A stretch of 64,000 bases of DNA from Balamuthia mandrillaris (Eukaryota > Discosea > Longamoebia > Balamuthiidae), in NCBI GenBank assembly GCA_031835245.1, contig JAVKOQ010000006.1, forward strand, positions 394,001-458,000. Direction: 5' to 3'. A model generated the notes under the pieces. That model had not been told where the DNA came from, made no database searches, and worked only from the letters and a program-made list of their open reading frames with translations. Positions within the stretch are counted from its first letter, which is position 1. Every line of letters starts with the position of its first letter. Positions 13,351-24,849 of this stretch are shown piece after piece. A program made the translations under genes and the position numbers.

Positions 13351-13402
<52 letters not shown>

Positions 13403-15655
13403 TCCTCGGCTTCTTTTGTTCGAAATGCTGAGTTGTGGTTTTGGAGGACAGGTGGTGAATGTGTTCATTTGGAGGAATCCCTGTGGGACCAAGTGGACCA
13501 AAAATGTCTGCCTTTGTTACTGGATCAGGGACAAGAAGTCTATCTGCCTACCGGCGTGAGTTGGGAAGCTCTGGAGGCCCAGGTGTATCCCTACACGAGC
13601 GCTCTAGGTGTTTGGGTCTCCGAAGAATGTAGAGAAGCCGGATTGAAGTTGGCATGTCACTTTATCTACAAGACATGCTCCAACGATTCCCAACGTGCGT
13701 TTTTCACATGATTGCTTGGGTTTCTTTGTGACACTCACTCTTAACTTCAACAGCTATTTCACCTTGCTTGTCCCTCTGCATGGCTGCCCACAACTCTTGT
13801 AGGGTGGACTTGGAGGGTTCTGGCAAAACAATTCCTCCTTGTGTCACCACGCTTTTTCCCAACAGCAGTTGTAACATTGGCAGCGATGAAAGTAAGAAAT
13901 TGTCCTATCCCATCTTCCCTGTATGCATTGCTCATATAGTGTTCTCTAGAGGTGGCGTACTCTCAAGCAGATTGTCCCTACCCCACCGAGTTTCATGCCT
14001 CCGAAAGTGAAGCTCTGGATCCCGAGGACCCAACCTCCCTCTGCATGTATCCCTGTCCTGGTCCCGTCTACACCGAGGAAGAATGGGACGCAATGTTCAT
14101 TGTCATCAATGTGTTCAGCAGCATCTCTCTGGTGCTGTCAGTTTTCTACGTGGTGACCGCTGTCCTCAACCCGGATACGAGACAGTTCCCAGCCAATCTG
14201 GTTCCGCTGCTTTGTGCTGCTTCTATACCTGTCACGTTGGGCATGATGCTCGGCCTGTTTGCTGGAGGCATGAGGAATGTGTTATGCTCAGATGGAGAAT
14301 ATCAAGCTGTTGGCCAGGGAGATGCTGGTGGGCTAGCTTGTGTATTACAAGGTATGTATTTAACCAATTAAGGATGCGCAGCAAAGAACTCCACATTTAA
14401 CCCTCTCCAATCTCATCTAGGAATGCTCATCGTATTTGGAGGCTTGTGGGCGGGGTCTTTGTGGCCAATCGTCGGCATTAACTTAGTGTTGATGGTTGTG
14501 GTGAAGATCAAACAAGAGACTTTGGCCAAACTGAAACATTTGTAAGTATAGACGATCGCCTTTTTATGGTTGCAATCCTGTTAATTGTTGTTCGTTGTGT
14601 GCTTCGCTGGTGCAGGTATCATTTGATTTTTTGGAGTATTCCCACTGTAATGACTATTATACCGCTGGCTGCGAAGAAGATCTCTGCTTCTCCGACCTTG
14701 CCTTGGTGTTTTGTTTATGACAAGGATAGTGACTGGTGGACCTATGGCTGCTTTCATATTTTGTGTAATCACTCTCTCCTTATTTGATGAATACATTCTC
14801 AACTAAACTTTCCTTACTAGTCATTTTAACGTGGATTGTAGGGTCGGTCTCCTTAGTAATCGTACTTGTTTCTATCTGCCTGGTATCTCCTTCTTCCATC
14901 TCATGTTTAAAGTTCGCTCTCCAATCCTCTGTCTTCTTACATTCGCTTCCATTCTCCAGCGCACGTATAAATTCAACCTGCAAGGCAACATGCCTCTGCA
15001 ACAATTCATCCGAATCCTCGTTCTCCTTGGCATCTATTGGTTGATGGGCGCTTCCATCATGGTGTACCGCTTCTATGGTAGTGCCATCAAAGAGAAAGTG
15101 CAGAACTCCATTGAAGACCAGGCAAGTAGCTTTCATTGCTTTAGCAAATGAGGATATTCTGCTGACAATCTCAACAGATATACTGTAGCGCCTACACAGG
15201 AACCGAGTGTGAGTTAGAAGAGAAGCCAAGCTATGGCATGACACTGTTCAATTCTATCGTCATGAGCAGTATAGGATTCTGTGTTTTCTTCGCTGTTGGT
15301 TGCTCCGAGAAGACGTTCCGCTATTGGCAAAGCCTCATTCGAGGGCTCCTTCATGCCAACGGGAATGAGGAGAGATTGAACGTCTTGAGGGCACACACCC
15401 AAAAGCGAGAATGGACCCGCCGTCGCACTCTATCCAAGACACGCCGAGACCAACGTACTCCTCTCTCTCTTTAGCTTTTCTCTCACGCCATTTCGCTTAC
15501 AACCATCGCTCACAACAGAAGGCTCCAAGGCCAACCACTTCGGTAACAGCAGCAGCAGTACGCTGGGATCTGAGGAAACAGCATCCTCCTCAGCCAATTT
15601 GAGTATGAAGGAGCTTGGCGATGAGGAGGCAGACGGCTCAGGGAGCTCTGCCTGA
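13266..15655 (+). CDS. Frizzled/smoothened-like seven-pass receptor
   Basis: Nine exons: 13266-13347, 13452-13694, 13754-13891, 13950-14351, 14421-14541, 14616-14762, 14842-15121, 15178-15454 and 15519-15655; 608 residues. A signal peptide (MLSFLLLLLCCC) precedes a Cys-rich ectodomain of about 170 residues (CVHLEE, ACHFIYKTC, CLSLCMAAHNSC) resembling a frizzled CRD. A seven-helix region begins near residue 200 (AMFIVINVFSSISLVLSVFY), followed by a basic cytosolic tail. Frizzled-like receptors are known in Dictyostelium, where most ligands are unknown. Intron 7 (15122-15177) appears to use a GC donor (CAG then GCAAGT); the GT alternative a few bases on breaks the frame. The exon 6/7 junction is the least certain. 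Confidence 0.85.
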
Positions 15656-15861
15656 GGTTCCCATAACTTTTTGAATATAAAACCTTTGTGGTGGTGGTGG
15701 TGGTGTAGCTTTTCTTCATCATAAGAGCGCAAGGCGTTCAGCTGACACTTCTGAGCGGCAAGAGACTGCCTCCCGAAGCGGCCCGTGCATGACCGTTCTC
15801 TCTTGGTTCACGAGGAAGAGCCTACCCGAACAAACGAAATTTAAAAAAGAAAGAAAGGAAA

Positions 15862-17190
15862 ATGCAAAGAGGGGAGGGCAAAGCAGCCAACAAAAGAGGA
15901 GGAGGCAAGGCTCCGCCAGGCAAAAAGGCAAGCAAAGCCAAGGCAAGAAGAAGAAGAAAAGGAAAAGGAGGGGTGCACGGCAACAGCTCCTATTTCGCAA
16001 AGAAGCAAAAGGCTGCAGGAAGCGGCCTGGAAGTGAAAGAGCTTTCCACCCTGCAGACCTATAACCTGTTGAGCTGTAGCTTGTTTGGGTATGCAGGCCT
16101 CTGCCGTCCCCTTCCACTGTCCTCAGCGCATTGTTTTGGTTAACTGGAACAACGACAACAGGTTGTGTGTGATAGACGTACGACCACAAAGTGTCTTTGC
16201 AGAGCTACACCTCACTGCTTCAGTGCCGTTTGCCTTGCCTCCCCCCATCCGCACTCCAAGTTCTTCTCTCTCGACAACAGTTCAGGAGACAGAAGAAGAA
16301 GACGAAGAGGAGACAGAAGAAGGGACGGAGCAGGAAGAAGAGGAAGAGCAAGAGCAAGAAGGAGAAGAAGACGATTGGGACGTTCAGCTATGGCAAGCCT
16401 TTGTCGCAAAGTTTGGAGAGAGGTCGATGGACTGCGTCCTCCTCGTCAGTGACTTTCCTCCAACATCAGATCTTGAAAAACAGAGCAACGAGAATCACAC
16501 AGAGAAGGCCGGGCAGGAAGAGGGAGAAGAGACCGAGACGGCGGAGGCTGAAGGTGTAATGCATCGATTTGTGGAGGTGCTGAAGCGGCACAAGCATGAC
16601 CACGACCTCAAAACGGTCTACCTCATGAAGGAGGGCTTGGCAGCGTTCGCCAAACGGGTTCCTTTCCTGTGCACCACCTCCTCCTCCTCCCAACATGGTG
16701 ATGCAGATGCAAGCAGTGGGGACGTTTCTTCAAGTTGGCCATCCATGGTTTACGACGACTTTCTGTTCTTAGGAGACTGGGATAGTGCTCATAATATCCA
16801 CGCTCTTGCTCACTGGGATATTCGTTGTGTGGTTAACTGTACTGGTGGTTCTCTCTTTCAACAGAAAGAGGAAGGAGGCGAAGATGACGCTGCTGACTCT
16901 GTTGCTGCATACCGTAAGAAGCTGAGACACCTACACGTCCGAGTGGAAGACATCCCAATGGTGGATATTGCCAGCCACTTTGATTCTTCCTTCCAGTTCA
17001 TTGGTTTGATGTCTCCTCTTCTCTCTCTCTCTCTCCTCTCTCCTCTCTTCTCTCTCTTCTCTCTTCTCTCTTCTCTCTTCTCTCTTCTCTCTCTTCTCTT
17101 CTTTCAACTCTCCTAAATTGTTGATACAGAGGACGCTCGTAAACAGTCGCATCGGGTGCTCATTCACTGCCACGCTGGTACAACCCCTCT

Positions 17191-17230
<40 letters not shown>

Positions 17231-17485
17231 GTGCTGATGAGGAAAGGAAATAAAGGAGTGAGCAGGTCTACCACAATCACACTGGCCTACTTGATGAGAG
17301 CACACCGATGGACTCTGAAGGAAGCCTATCAGCACGTGAAGACGAGGCGGCAAGTCATTTGCCCCAACCACGGATTCATGCAGCAGCTGCTCGCCTACGA
17401 AGCAAAGCTCTTTGGTAGTGGCAAGCCGCTCACTAACTTGGATGAGCTGGACTATGAAGGCTTCGCTTATAACTATTGGGCCTAG
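15862..17485 (+). CDS. Rhodanese-like plus dual-specificity phosphatase (STYXL1-like, catalytically intact)
   Basis: Later exons: up to 17003, 17130-17177 and 17256-17485. A first exon from the ATG at 15862 carries a Lys/Arg-rich start and then LEVKELSTLQTYNLL, which matches the start of the rhodanese domain in STYXL1. The main frame then has NNDNRLCVIDVRPQ, a CDC25/rhodanese-like motif. The join between these two parts, around 16080-16110, is unresolved. An acidic insert follows, then the phosphatase domain. Across the last intron the active site reads HCHAG/VSRS, a complete HCxxGxxRS loop, with RVEDIP as the upstream acid region. Animal STYXL1 lacks the catalytic Cys, so this one is probably an active enzyme. 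A degenerate copy lies at 12541-12770. Confidence 0.78.
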
Positions 17486-17571
17486 TTTCACGTTTGACGT
17501 TACGAAAATCAAGTCTATTTATTTACATGTGCGTCTTCTTCGCTCTTTCTGCAGATGTTAGTGAAATCCCA

Positions 17572-17605
17572 TTCATCCGCTTAGCAACAGCTAAAAGTGG
17601 ATGAA
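17572..17605. other. Perfect-stem hairpin between convergent genes
   Basis: TTCATCC (17572-17578) pairs with GGATGAA (17599-17605), and inside them TTAGC pairs with GCTAA around the loop AACA. The position between two convergent genes would suit a transcription-end or RNA-stability element. That role is inference only. Confidence 0.4.
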
Positions 17606-17710
17606 CGGATAGAAGAAAGCAACTCCAAAATAGAGCTGTCAGAGCCTCTCTCTGTTGTCAGCTTTTGTGCTTTTCGCTGCAATGCAAAGAATAAACAAAA
17701 AATGTGACAA

Positions 17711-17761
17711 AGAGACGCAACCCGTCTCCAGCAATTAGGAGCTTTGGGGTTGGCTCTTCAT
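17711..17761 (-). promoter_or_regulatory. Stem-loop considered as SECIS candidate for SelO (not canonical)
   Basis: Read on the minus strand, ATGA is followed by a stem AGAG..AACCC pairing with GGGTT..CTCT, an internal loop with unpaired A residues, and a small top stem CTCC/GGAG. This recalls a type II SECIS in outline and lies about 640 nt downstream of the in-frame TGA of SelO. The 3' side lacks the GA needed for the tandem G-A pairs of the SECIS core, so it does not meet the known consensus. I give it as a lead only. Confidence 0.12.
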
Positions 17762-17916
17762 ACAGGCTTCCATCCTTCCACTATTGTCCGTTCGAATTAT
17801 TCATCAGCACCTCCTTCTCTGCCCTTTATCTCCTGTTATTATTGTGTGGAGGAAGAGAGAGAGAGAGAGGTTCGTGAGCGAGCGAGCGAGAGAGAGAGAG
17901 AGAGAGAGAGGTTCGT

Positions 17917-18336
17917 GGAGGGAGGGAGGGAGGGAGGGAGGGAGGGAGGGAGGGAGGGAGGGAGGGAGGGAGGGAGGAGGGAGGGAGGGAGGGAGGAGGG
18001 AGGGAGGAGGAGGAGGGAGGGAGGAGGAGGGAGGGAGGGAGGGAGGGAGGGAGGGAGGGAGGGAGGAGGAGGGAGGGAGGGAGGAGGGAGGAGGGAGGAG
18101 GAGGAGGGAGGAGGGAGGGAGGGAGGGAGGGAGGAGGGAGGGAGGGAGGGAGGGAGGGAGGAGGGGAGGGAGGGAGGGAGGGAGGAAGGAGGGGAGGAGG
18201 AGGGGAGGGAGGAGGGAGGGAGGGAGGGGAGGGGAGGGAGGGGAGGGAGGGAGGGGAGGAGGGGAGGGAGGGAGGGAGGGAGGAGGGAGGAGGGAGGGGA
18301 GGGAGGGGAGGGGAGGGAGGGAGGGAGGAGGAGGGA
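17917..18336. repeat. Long (GGGA)n / GGAG-type G-rich repeat
   Basis: About 420 bp are made almost only of GGGA and GGA units on the plus strand, preceded by (GA)n and GAGC units from 17855. Such spacing of G-runs can form many overlapping G-quadruplexes. On the minus strand it would be read as a CCCT tract inside the 3' UTR of SelO, starting about 55 nt after its last stop codon. Length and purity suggest expansion by slippage. Confidence 0.9.
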
Positions 18337-18391
18337 TTTAACGCACGTAGAATAAAGAGCAGAGGCCAAGTTAAATGGGAAAAGGAGGTGC

Positions 18392-19144
18392 TTATGAAGA
18401 TCAGGTAACACAAATGTCAAGCTCTTCTGGCGCAGAACGACCGTAGTGCCGGCCATCCTGCTCAGCCAATTCATCTGTAATGGGTTGTTGAGCGTAAGGA
18501 TCTTCCAATATACGAAGCAGGTGTTTAGCTTCGTCATAATTGCCCTCTTCAGCTGCTTCGATAGCTCGTTGGGCTATCCAGTTTCGCAGGATGTACTTTG
18601 GATTGCTCAGGTTCATCACGGATACGCGTTTCTTATTCAGCTCTTCAACTTCTAAAGCAGAAACAAAAAATGAGGGTAGCATCAGAAAATGTAAACCGAT
18701 GATAATAGAGCGAGAAGAGAGGTACCATCATCGCTCTGTGCTTCCATGGACAGACGGTGTTTGTAAGAGCGCAACCATTTCCGCCAAAGACGAGCGTCGC
18801 GCTTTCTCTTCTTCTCAGGAGTCAAGTCTTCAAGCTGTTTGGCTTTCTTCCATTTCTCCCATTCGGTGAGCAACATAGCGGGATTCTGAAGTCCGAATAG
18901 AGCTAACATGCGAGGGTCTTGCTGAGCGATCCGCAGCAGGCCTTTCAATTTGTCGATCGGGATAGAGGGAGCCTCTCTCTTTTTCAATTGAGAGGCACTG
19001 AGCATTTGGGTGTAGAGATATTGTATCAGGTCTTCTATTTCTTGGTCTTCCTCCTCTCCTTCTACCTCCTCTGCTTCTTTCTCCTTTTCCTCTTGTGGTT
19101 CCTGCAGTGGGTGAATTGAAAAACCTTCAAAACATGAAACAAGT

Positions 19145-19178
<34 letters not shown>

Positions 19179-20606
19179 GCAAACCTTAGGGGTATATTTT
19201 GTGGCTTGTGAAGGCTTGGGAATAGAAATACGAGCCAGAGATCGAAAAGTGTTGGTCCAATCCGCTCCTGTCTCGTGCATTGTGTCTAGCAAGGACTTGA
19301 TTAACTCAGTATCTCCTGGCCAATCCTTGTTTAACATTCCAAGCTGAGAGAGAAAGCGAGTCATTACAAAAGGTGAGCATAATCTTGCGTAAAACTTAGA
19401 AGAAAAATACTTTTTGTCTCATCTTTTCATGGTATACACGACGGAATTCAGCCATAAAAGTGTTCTCCAGAAGGGGTTTAGACTTCGCGAGAGGAAGAGC
19501 CATTTCCAATGCCTCTGCCAGTTTTAAACAATTCCAGTGACACATTTCTGGTTGGTTCTGTTCAAGGGAAGATAGAGAATCATTAATTAGGATAACCATC
19601 CTCAAAACGAACAAAAAAAAAGACTAGAAAACAAACCTCATAAGAGTATCGGCCTTCATTATCAGAGCCATTGCAAATGTAATGAGGGTCAAAGCTTTCC
19701 ATGAAACCAAATGGACCATAGTCGATGGTAAGTCCCAAAATGCTCATGTTGTCGGTGTTAAGCACTCCATGGCACCAACCAACACACTGCCACGCCGCTA
19801 CCAGTCGAGCTGTGCGCAGTACCACCTCCTGGTAGAATTCAAGATACATCTCCTCGTTGACAAAAGTATTTTCCACATCTGCATCATGCTCTCTCTCCAT
19901 GTTGACCTTGTCTTGGTCGGGAGGACCGTGGTACTTACTCCAGATTTCGGGGTAGAAGGTACGTATGGTGTAATGCAGGAGTTGCAACAGGATAGCCTTA
20001 TTACCCTCGCTTGGTCCGGTTCTTCCGGTATACTCGTCGGTGCCCTTGAAGATCTCAAAGCTGCCGAAGCGCAGAAAAGTGGGGGCTATCCGAAGGATGA
20101 TCGTGCAGCGCTCGTCTTTCGGGTTGCCATTATAAAAAATGTCCCGTTTGACCCAAGAGGACGAGGTGACACAGGTGCCAGCTCTTGTTGTTGGGATGCC
20201 CAAGTGATGTATTGCCTGTTTCATTGCAGTTGTCAGCTTATATCTACTAACAAAAATAAGAGGAGAGAAAAGAGCGAGAAGAGATGGGCTTGGGAGAAGA
20301 GAGGGAGGGAGAAGATCCAAACCTCACTGCATAAGAATTCTCGCAAAGAGGAGCGAAGGACTTTTCTACCATCAGCAGTGCGAGAGTAAGGAGTCTTACC
20401 AGCCCCTTTAAACTGGATCTCCCATCGCTCTCCCTTGTGATTGACTATCTCGCCGAGATACATGGTCGCCCCATCTCCCAACTGACCTGAAAAGTATCCA
20501 AATTGGTGGCCACAATAACAGTGTGCTGCTGGCCTTGCTCCCTTCAAGACTCTGTTGAGAAGCTTGGTGTCAACAATAGGCAGCACTGACATGTTTTTTC
20601 AGCTTA

Positions 20607-20653
<47 letters not shown>

Positions 20654-21129
20654 CTCTCCCCTCGTTTTGCACACGACTTTGGAGAAGCAAGTTACCTGTT
20701 GCCAGAAAAATAGGTTGCCATCTCCTCGGGATACTCTTCCATGGCTTCTGCAGGAAAGTCTATGAGGGCAAGAGCGGAGGTGGACGCCACGACCAGCCTC
20801 GGTTGTTCCACTCGGGTTGGCCTCACCAACGAAAAGCATGCATTCGGCACCTTAGCGCCTGCTGTTAGTGTTTATTTTTGCAAGAAAGGAGGAGAGGAGG
20901 AGCAGGAGAAGAGAGAAACCTGTCGCGTGTAGTTCTTGAAAACCGGATCGATGGGCAAGGAACGTATGGCCAAGTTATCAAATGGGAGGCTACGAAAGGG
21001 ACTGGCGGGGTCCGCTGACGCTCCTGTTCCTTCTTCCTCTTCCACCCTCACGTCCTCCTCCGCCACCAACTTGTGCTTGTGGAGCGGCGGAGCACCCTCC
21101 TCTTCCATGCCTAGTGAAGGCGCTTGCAT
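18392..21129 (-). CDS. SELENOO: SelO/YdiU protein AMPylase, apparent selenoprotein
   Basis: Eight exons: 20920-21129, 20696-20850, 20323-20551, 19637-20236, 19411-19557, 19185-19343, 18726-19101 and 18392-18651; 711 residues if TGA is read through. The SelO pseudokinase fold is clear: [51 protein letters not shown], and the metal-binding segment [17 protein letters not shown]. SelO transfers AMP to proteins and is mitochondrial in animals and yeast. The frame meets TGA at 18401-18403 after DICVT, and then codes Ser-Ser before TAA. This reproduces the CxxU-Ser-Ser end of animal SELENOO, so TGA most likely encodes selenocysteine. A conventional reading would stop two residues earlier than the family does. 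No canonical SECIS was found. The N-terminus is acidic and not an obvious mitochondrial signal. Confidence 0.9.
18401..18403 (-). other. Predicted selenocysteine TGA codon in SelO
   Basis: The codon sits in C-V-T-TGA-Ser-Ser-TAA. Animal SELENOO has the same C-x-x-U-S-S ending, and bacterial YdiU ends with a Cys-Ser-Ser in the same place. The chance match of two Ser codons and a stop at exactly this spacing is low. Confidence 0.75.
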
Positions 21130-21666
21130 GGACCCTTTTTAGTAAACAAAGGAATGGCTTTTGTGGGTTTCTGCCTTCAGCGTGTGTGTGTGTGTGTGTG
21201 TGGTTAATACTATTATTCGCAGAACACTGAGGAAGAGCTGCCCAGAAGAAGGTGGATGGTGATGATGATGATGAGTTGTGTGACAAAAAGCAGAGCAGCA
21301 GAGCAGGGGGCTTCCTTCGCGTTCTCTCTCTAATTGCAACGCGCGTTCGCCCAGTTCTTCCTTCCACCCCCACTGTGTTGAAACAGAGAGCCCACCGTAT
21401 GCTGCTCACGTCGACGCAGGAAGGGTATTTATTTCATGTCGTCCTGAATAGACAAGCCATGCGACATTCGTGTCGTCCTGAATGAGGCGTCATTCCCCAA
21501 ATGGGCAAGCCCGCCGGAATTCCCAAGAAAGCAAAATGAAGAGGGAGAGAGAAGCAGGAGCAGGAGCAGGAGAGGAGAGGAGGGGCTTGTTGCTGTTGTC
21601 TTCTTGTTCTTCTTCTTCTTCTTCTTCTCTTGTGCGGTTTGTGTATCGAAGTGGAGAGGAGAAAAC
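21130..21666. other. Divergent intergenic region with a repeated 17-19-bp motif
   Basis: The gap lies between the starts of SelO (minus) and the GH13 gene (plus). It contains a (GT)n run at 21182-21202, a GATGATGATG run near 21256, and two copies of a motif ending GTCGTCCTGAAT, at 21431-21449 and 21467-21483. A third, inverted copy lies at 51210-51228. A TTC run (21600-21628) precedes the GH13 start. Confidence 0.55.
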
Positions 21667-22454
21667 ATGTCCAAGCACGCCGCTTTCTTTGCCAATTCGG
21701 CGGTGGCGATAGCGCCCTATCCCTTGCAGGCGGGCGAAACCTGCGAAATCACTTTTGTGCCACTGGCGTGGTCACTCGAGGAGGAAGCCCCCAAACGTGG
21801 CCTCGTGCTGCGCATTGGGTTCAACGACTGGACAAATGTTGGTAGTCCCCTCCCCTTGTTGTTGTCTTGCGCTCACAAAGGAGGCGTGCAGGTGGAAGAC
21901 TTGCCGCTGGTTTATCGAAAGGAAAGAGGACAGCTGTGGACGGTGGAGTATGCGGTACCCTCCGAGGCTAGTTCGGTCGAGTTCATGTTTTACGAGGACA
22001 AGCGTTTGCGCTTTGGAGGCACTCGTGACTATTCCTTTGCCGCCCTTCCTCGACCTGCTTCTTATACTGAGTACGTTGCCCCTTTTCTCTTCCCACTGGT
22101 GGTCGCGCAGCAAAAAAAGTAGCTTTGAACTCATCTACCTTGTTGGTAGTGCATTGAGCCACGCGCGTTTCCAAAGAGGAGCCACACTTTGCACTGAGGA
22201 AGCGCCTCTTGGCGTACGCTTCTCTTTTCTCGAGCCTCTCTTCTCTTCACTTGTCTTTTCTCTCTGTTCTTTATTCCTGGTGCTAAGTTTCGAGTCAAAC
22301 AGGAAAGAAGCAAGCATGGAGGAGCTGTCTTCAGGTTGTGGTTAGGCCGTCCAGTTGATACTGTGGAGCTTGTAGGCAGCTTTGGTTATTGGAATACGTT
22401 TTTTTCAGCCCGGAGATACTTGTAAGACGACTCCTCTCTTTCTTATTCGTTCTC

Positions 22455-22502
<48 letters not shown>

Positions 22503-24665
22503 ATTGCTATTTTGTTTTTTGAGGCTATTATCATTACTGACCATCCTATCAACCCATTCATAGCCATACGGATGACGATAATAGGGAACTATGGAGCGTG
22601 TATCTGTCCTACTCAAAACCTGGGGATGAATACAAGTACCGCATCAACCAGAGAGAAATGGTGACCGACCCATACGCCCGCCGCATTCGCTCTCGAGTGT
22701 TCAACGCAGTCTTGACCCCACCACCGCGTTCCCACTACCACCATCACCTGCAGCATTCCTCTTTCGCGCGACCACCTTTGAATGAGATGGTGATCTATGA
22801 GCTTCATGTTGGAAGCCTGTCCAGGGAGGGAACATTTGCAGGAGCAAAACGCTTCTTGCCAAAGATCCGTTCGCTGGGAGTCAACATGATCGAGCTAATG
22901 CCTGTCCACCTTTGGACCAAACGGGCATCCTTCGACAAGAGCAAATGGGAGGATTCGACCAAAGAGGAAGAGGAAGAGAACGAAAGCTATGTGAACGAGG
23001 AACATGGCATCGAGATGCAATGGGGTTATGGCCCTTGCCATCTCTTCGCGATGAGCCCAATCTATGGCACACCGGAGGACTTTGTAGATTTCGTGGAGAC
23101 TGCACATCAGCTTGGATTGGGCGTCATCCTAGATGTCGTCTATAACCACTTGAGTGCTGGGCATCTACTCCCCGCTTCTTACTTTTACTACGATCACAAC
23201 CAGCAGTCCTCAGAAGAAGACATCGACCAGAATCAGGAATTGAAGGGGGCAGTGGGAGACGCCTCCACTGATGGAGAAGAACAAGAGGCTAAACCGGACG
23301 TTATAGGAGACATTCGGCACACACCTTGGGGTCCTCGCCCACACTTTGGTTTGTCTGGCGTCCGGCGAATGATTCTCGACAACGTTAGCCATTGGATCAG
23401 CGAGTACAAGGCAAGTTTGAATTTCTGTCTAGTTCTCAGTCTTTTGACATTTGTTTTTATTGGAATTTAGGTGGATGGCATACGGGTGGATGGTAGCGTA
23501 ACTATCCGTCGCACCCATTGGGAGAAAACTGGGTTTGACATTGAGGATGGGTGGACTTTGCTACAGAAGATAACAGCGACAGCAGCCTCGTTAGGAGCCT
23601 TCACAATGGTGGAGGACTTACAGAATGACAGCAAGGTGGTGCAGGATGGATCTGCGCGTTGCCTAGGCTTTGACGCACAGTGGGAAGAAGTATTTTACAA
23701 CTCCATTCGTGATGCACTTTGTTTCTTGTATCCTATACACGCTGTAGAGGAAACGATCAAACATCGGTTCACTGACTGCAGTCCCTCCTTTCAGCGCATC
23801 ATCTACATTGAGAATCATGACAAGGTGCGAGCCCAACTTCTTTCTTGGGTGCAGGCCTCATCCTAACTTATTGATTATTTTTTTTAATCAAAGGTTACTT
23901 ATGAACGCTTTCCTGTGCGCATTTCGCGAGCGCAGCCAACTGGCTGGTTGGCTAGAAAGAAGACTTTGTTGGCTTCGTGCGTGCTGCTGACCACTCCTTC
24001 CATTCCGATGCTCTTCATGGGCCAGGAATGGTTCGAGTGCACTTCTTTCTATTATCCACAAGGCAATGGCCGCACTTTTTGTTGGCCGGAAATAGAAGCA
24101 TGTTACCGTCAGGAAGGTGATGAACAAGAGAATGCCGAATGGGAAAGGCAAGTGACCCACAGCCAAACCAATTCCAACAAACGAGGCCATATGGAATTAA
24201 CGATGAGAAGGGGCATACTACGCCTCTACCGGGATTTAATACGCTGGAGAACATCATTGCCGGCTTTAAAGGGGCTTGGCATCCACGTTTTACAAAGGGA
24301 TGACAAGAACAGGTTTGTAGTTCCTCTTCTCTTATCCCTCTCTTCCTCTTCTCCATTTTCTTACTCTAATGGAACCTAGGGTGATGGTGTACCATCGCTA
24401 CAACGACAAGACTAACAAGGGCGATTCAAACGACGTGGTAGTTGTGACTAACTTGGGAGATGGAGAATGGGACCAGTACAACGTGCGCATGCCGAGAGCG
24501 GGCGCTTGGTCCGTCCTCTTCAACAGCGACTGGAAGGGCTACTGCCACGATTTTGGGAACATCGGCGGCACTGAAGTGCACGTCGCTTGGGATCCCACCC
24601 ACCACTGCAACATGGGCGTCTTGTCCGTAGGCCCTTACTCTCTCCTGCTTCTTGTTCCGCAATGA
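21667..24665 (+). CDS. GH13 alpha-amylase family enzyme, 1,4-alpha-glucan branching enzyme-like
   Basis: Seven exons: 21667-21841, 21881-22070, 22308-22421, 22564-23410, 23471-23824, 23894-24312 and 24380-24665; 794 residues. The N-terminal third has two beta-rich carbohydrate-binding-like parts, the second with VELVGSFGYWNT. The TIM barrel follows with the family landmarks: YELHVGSLSREGTF, MELP-like IELMPV, WGYGP, DVVYNH, nucleophile region DGIRVDG, acid region FTMVEDL and transition-state region IENHDK. A beta-sandwich closes the protein. Branching enzymes make alpha-1,6 links in glycogen; the bacterial-type layout also resembles trehalohydrolases, so the exact reaction is not certain. Intron 4 (23411-23470) appears to use a GC donor (AAG then GCAAGT). 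Intron 1 is only 39 bp and its junction is tentative. Confidence 0.82.
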
Positions 24666-24849
24666 TGCGTTCTGTTTTAAAAAAAAGGGCAGAAGAATTT
24701 TTGTAGACAGGTTTTTTCCCGCCAAAATTCTCAACCGAAAAAGTGGGAAAATGTGAGGGAGAAGAGAGGAAGGAGGAGAGAAGGCTATAGAGAGAAGTAG
24801 GAGGAGGAAGAAGAAGAAGAAGGAGAAGAAGAAGAAGAAGAAGAAGCAC

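Larger units (their letters stand above)
17486..18391. other. Convergent 3' region of the phosphatase (+) and SelO (-) genes
   Basis: No gene is seen. A plus-strand AATAAA at about 17690 could end the phosphatase transcript. A minus-strand AATAAA near 17516 could end the SelO transcript, so the two 3' ends may overlap. The stretch holds a hairpin (17572-17605), a second stem-loop (17711-17761) and a G-rich repeat (17917-18336). Confidence 0.5.

Noticed and set aside
17711-17761. A definite SECIS element
   Set aside because: The stem-loop lacks the 3' GA of the core, so it is kept only as a weak candidate.
17744-18355. Long Glu-Gly-Arg open frames across the (GGGA)n tract
   Set aside because: The frames exist only because the repeat contains no stop; they have no start context, structure or family likeness.
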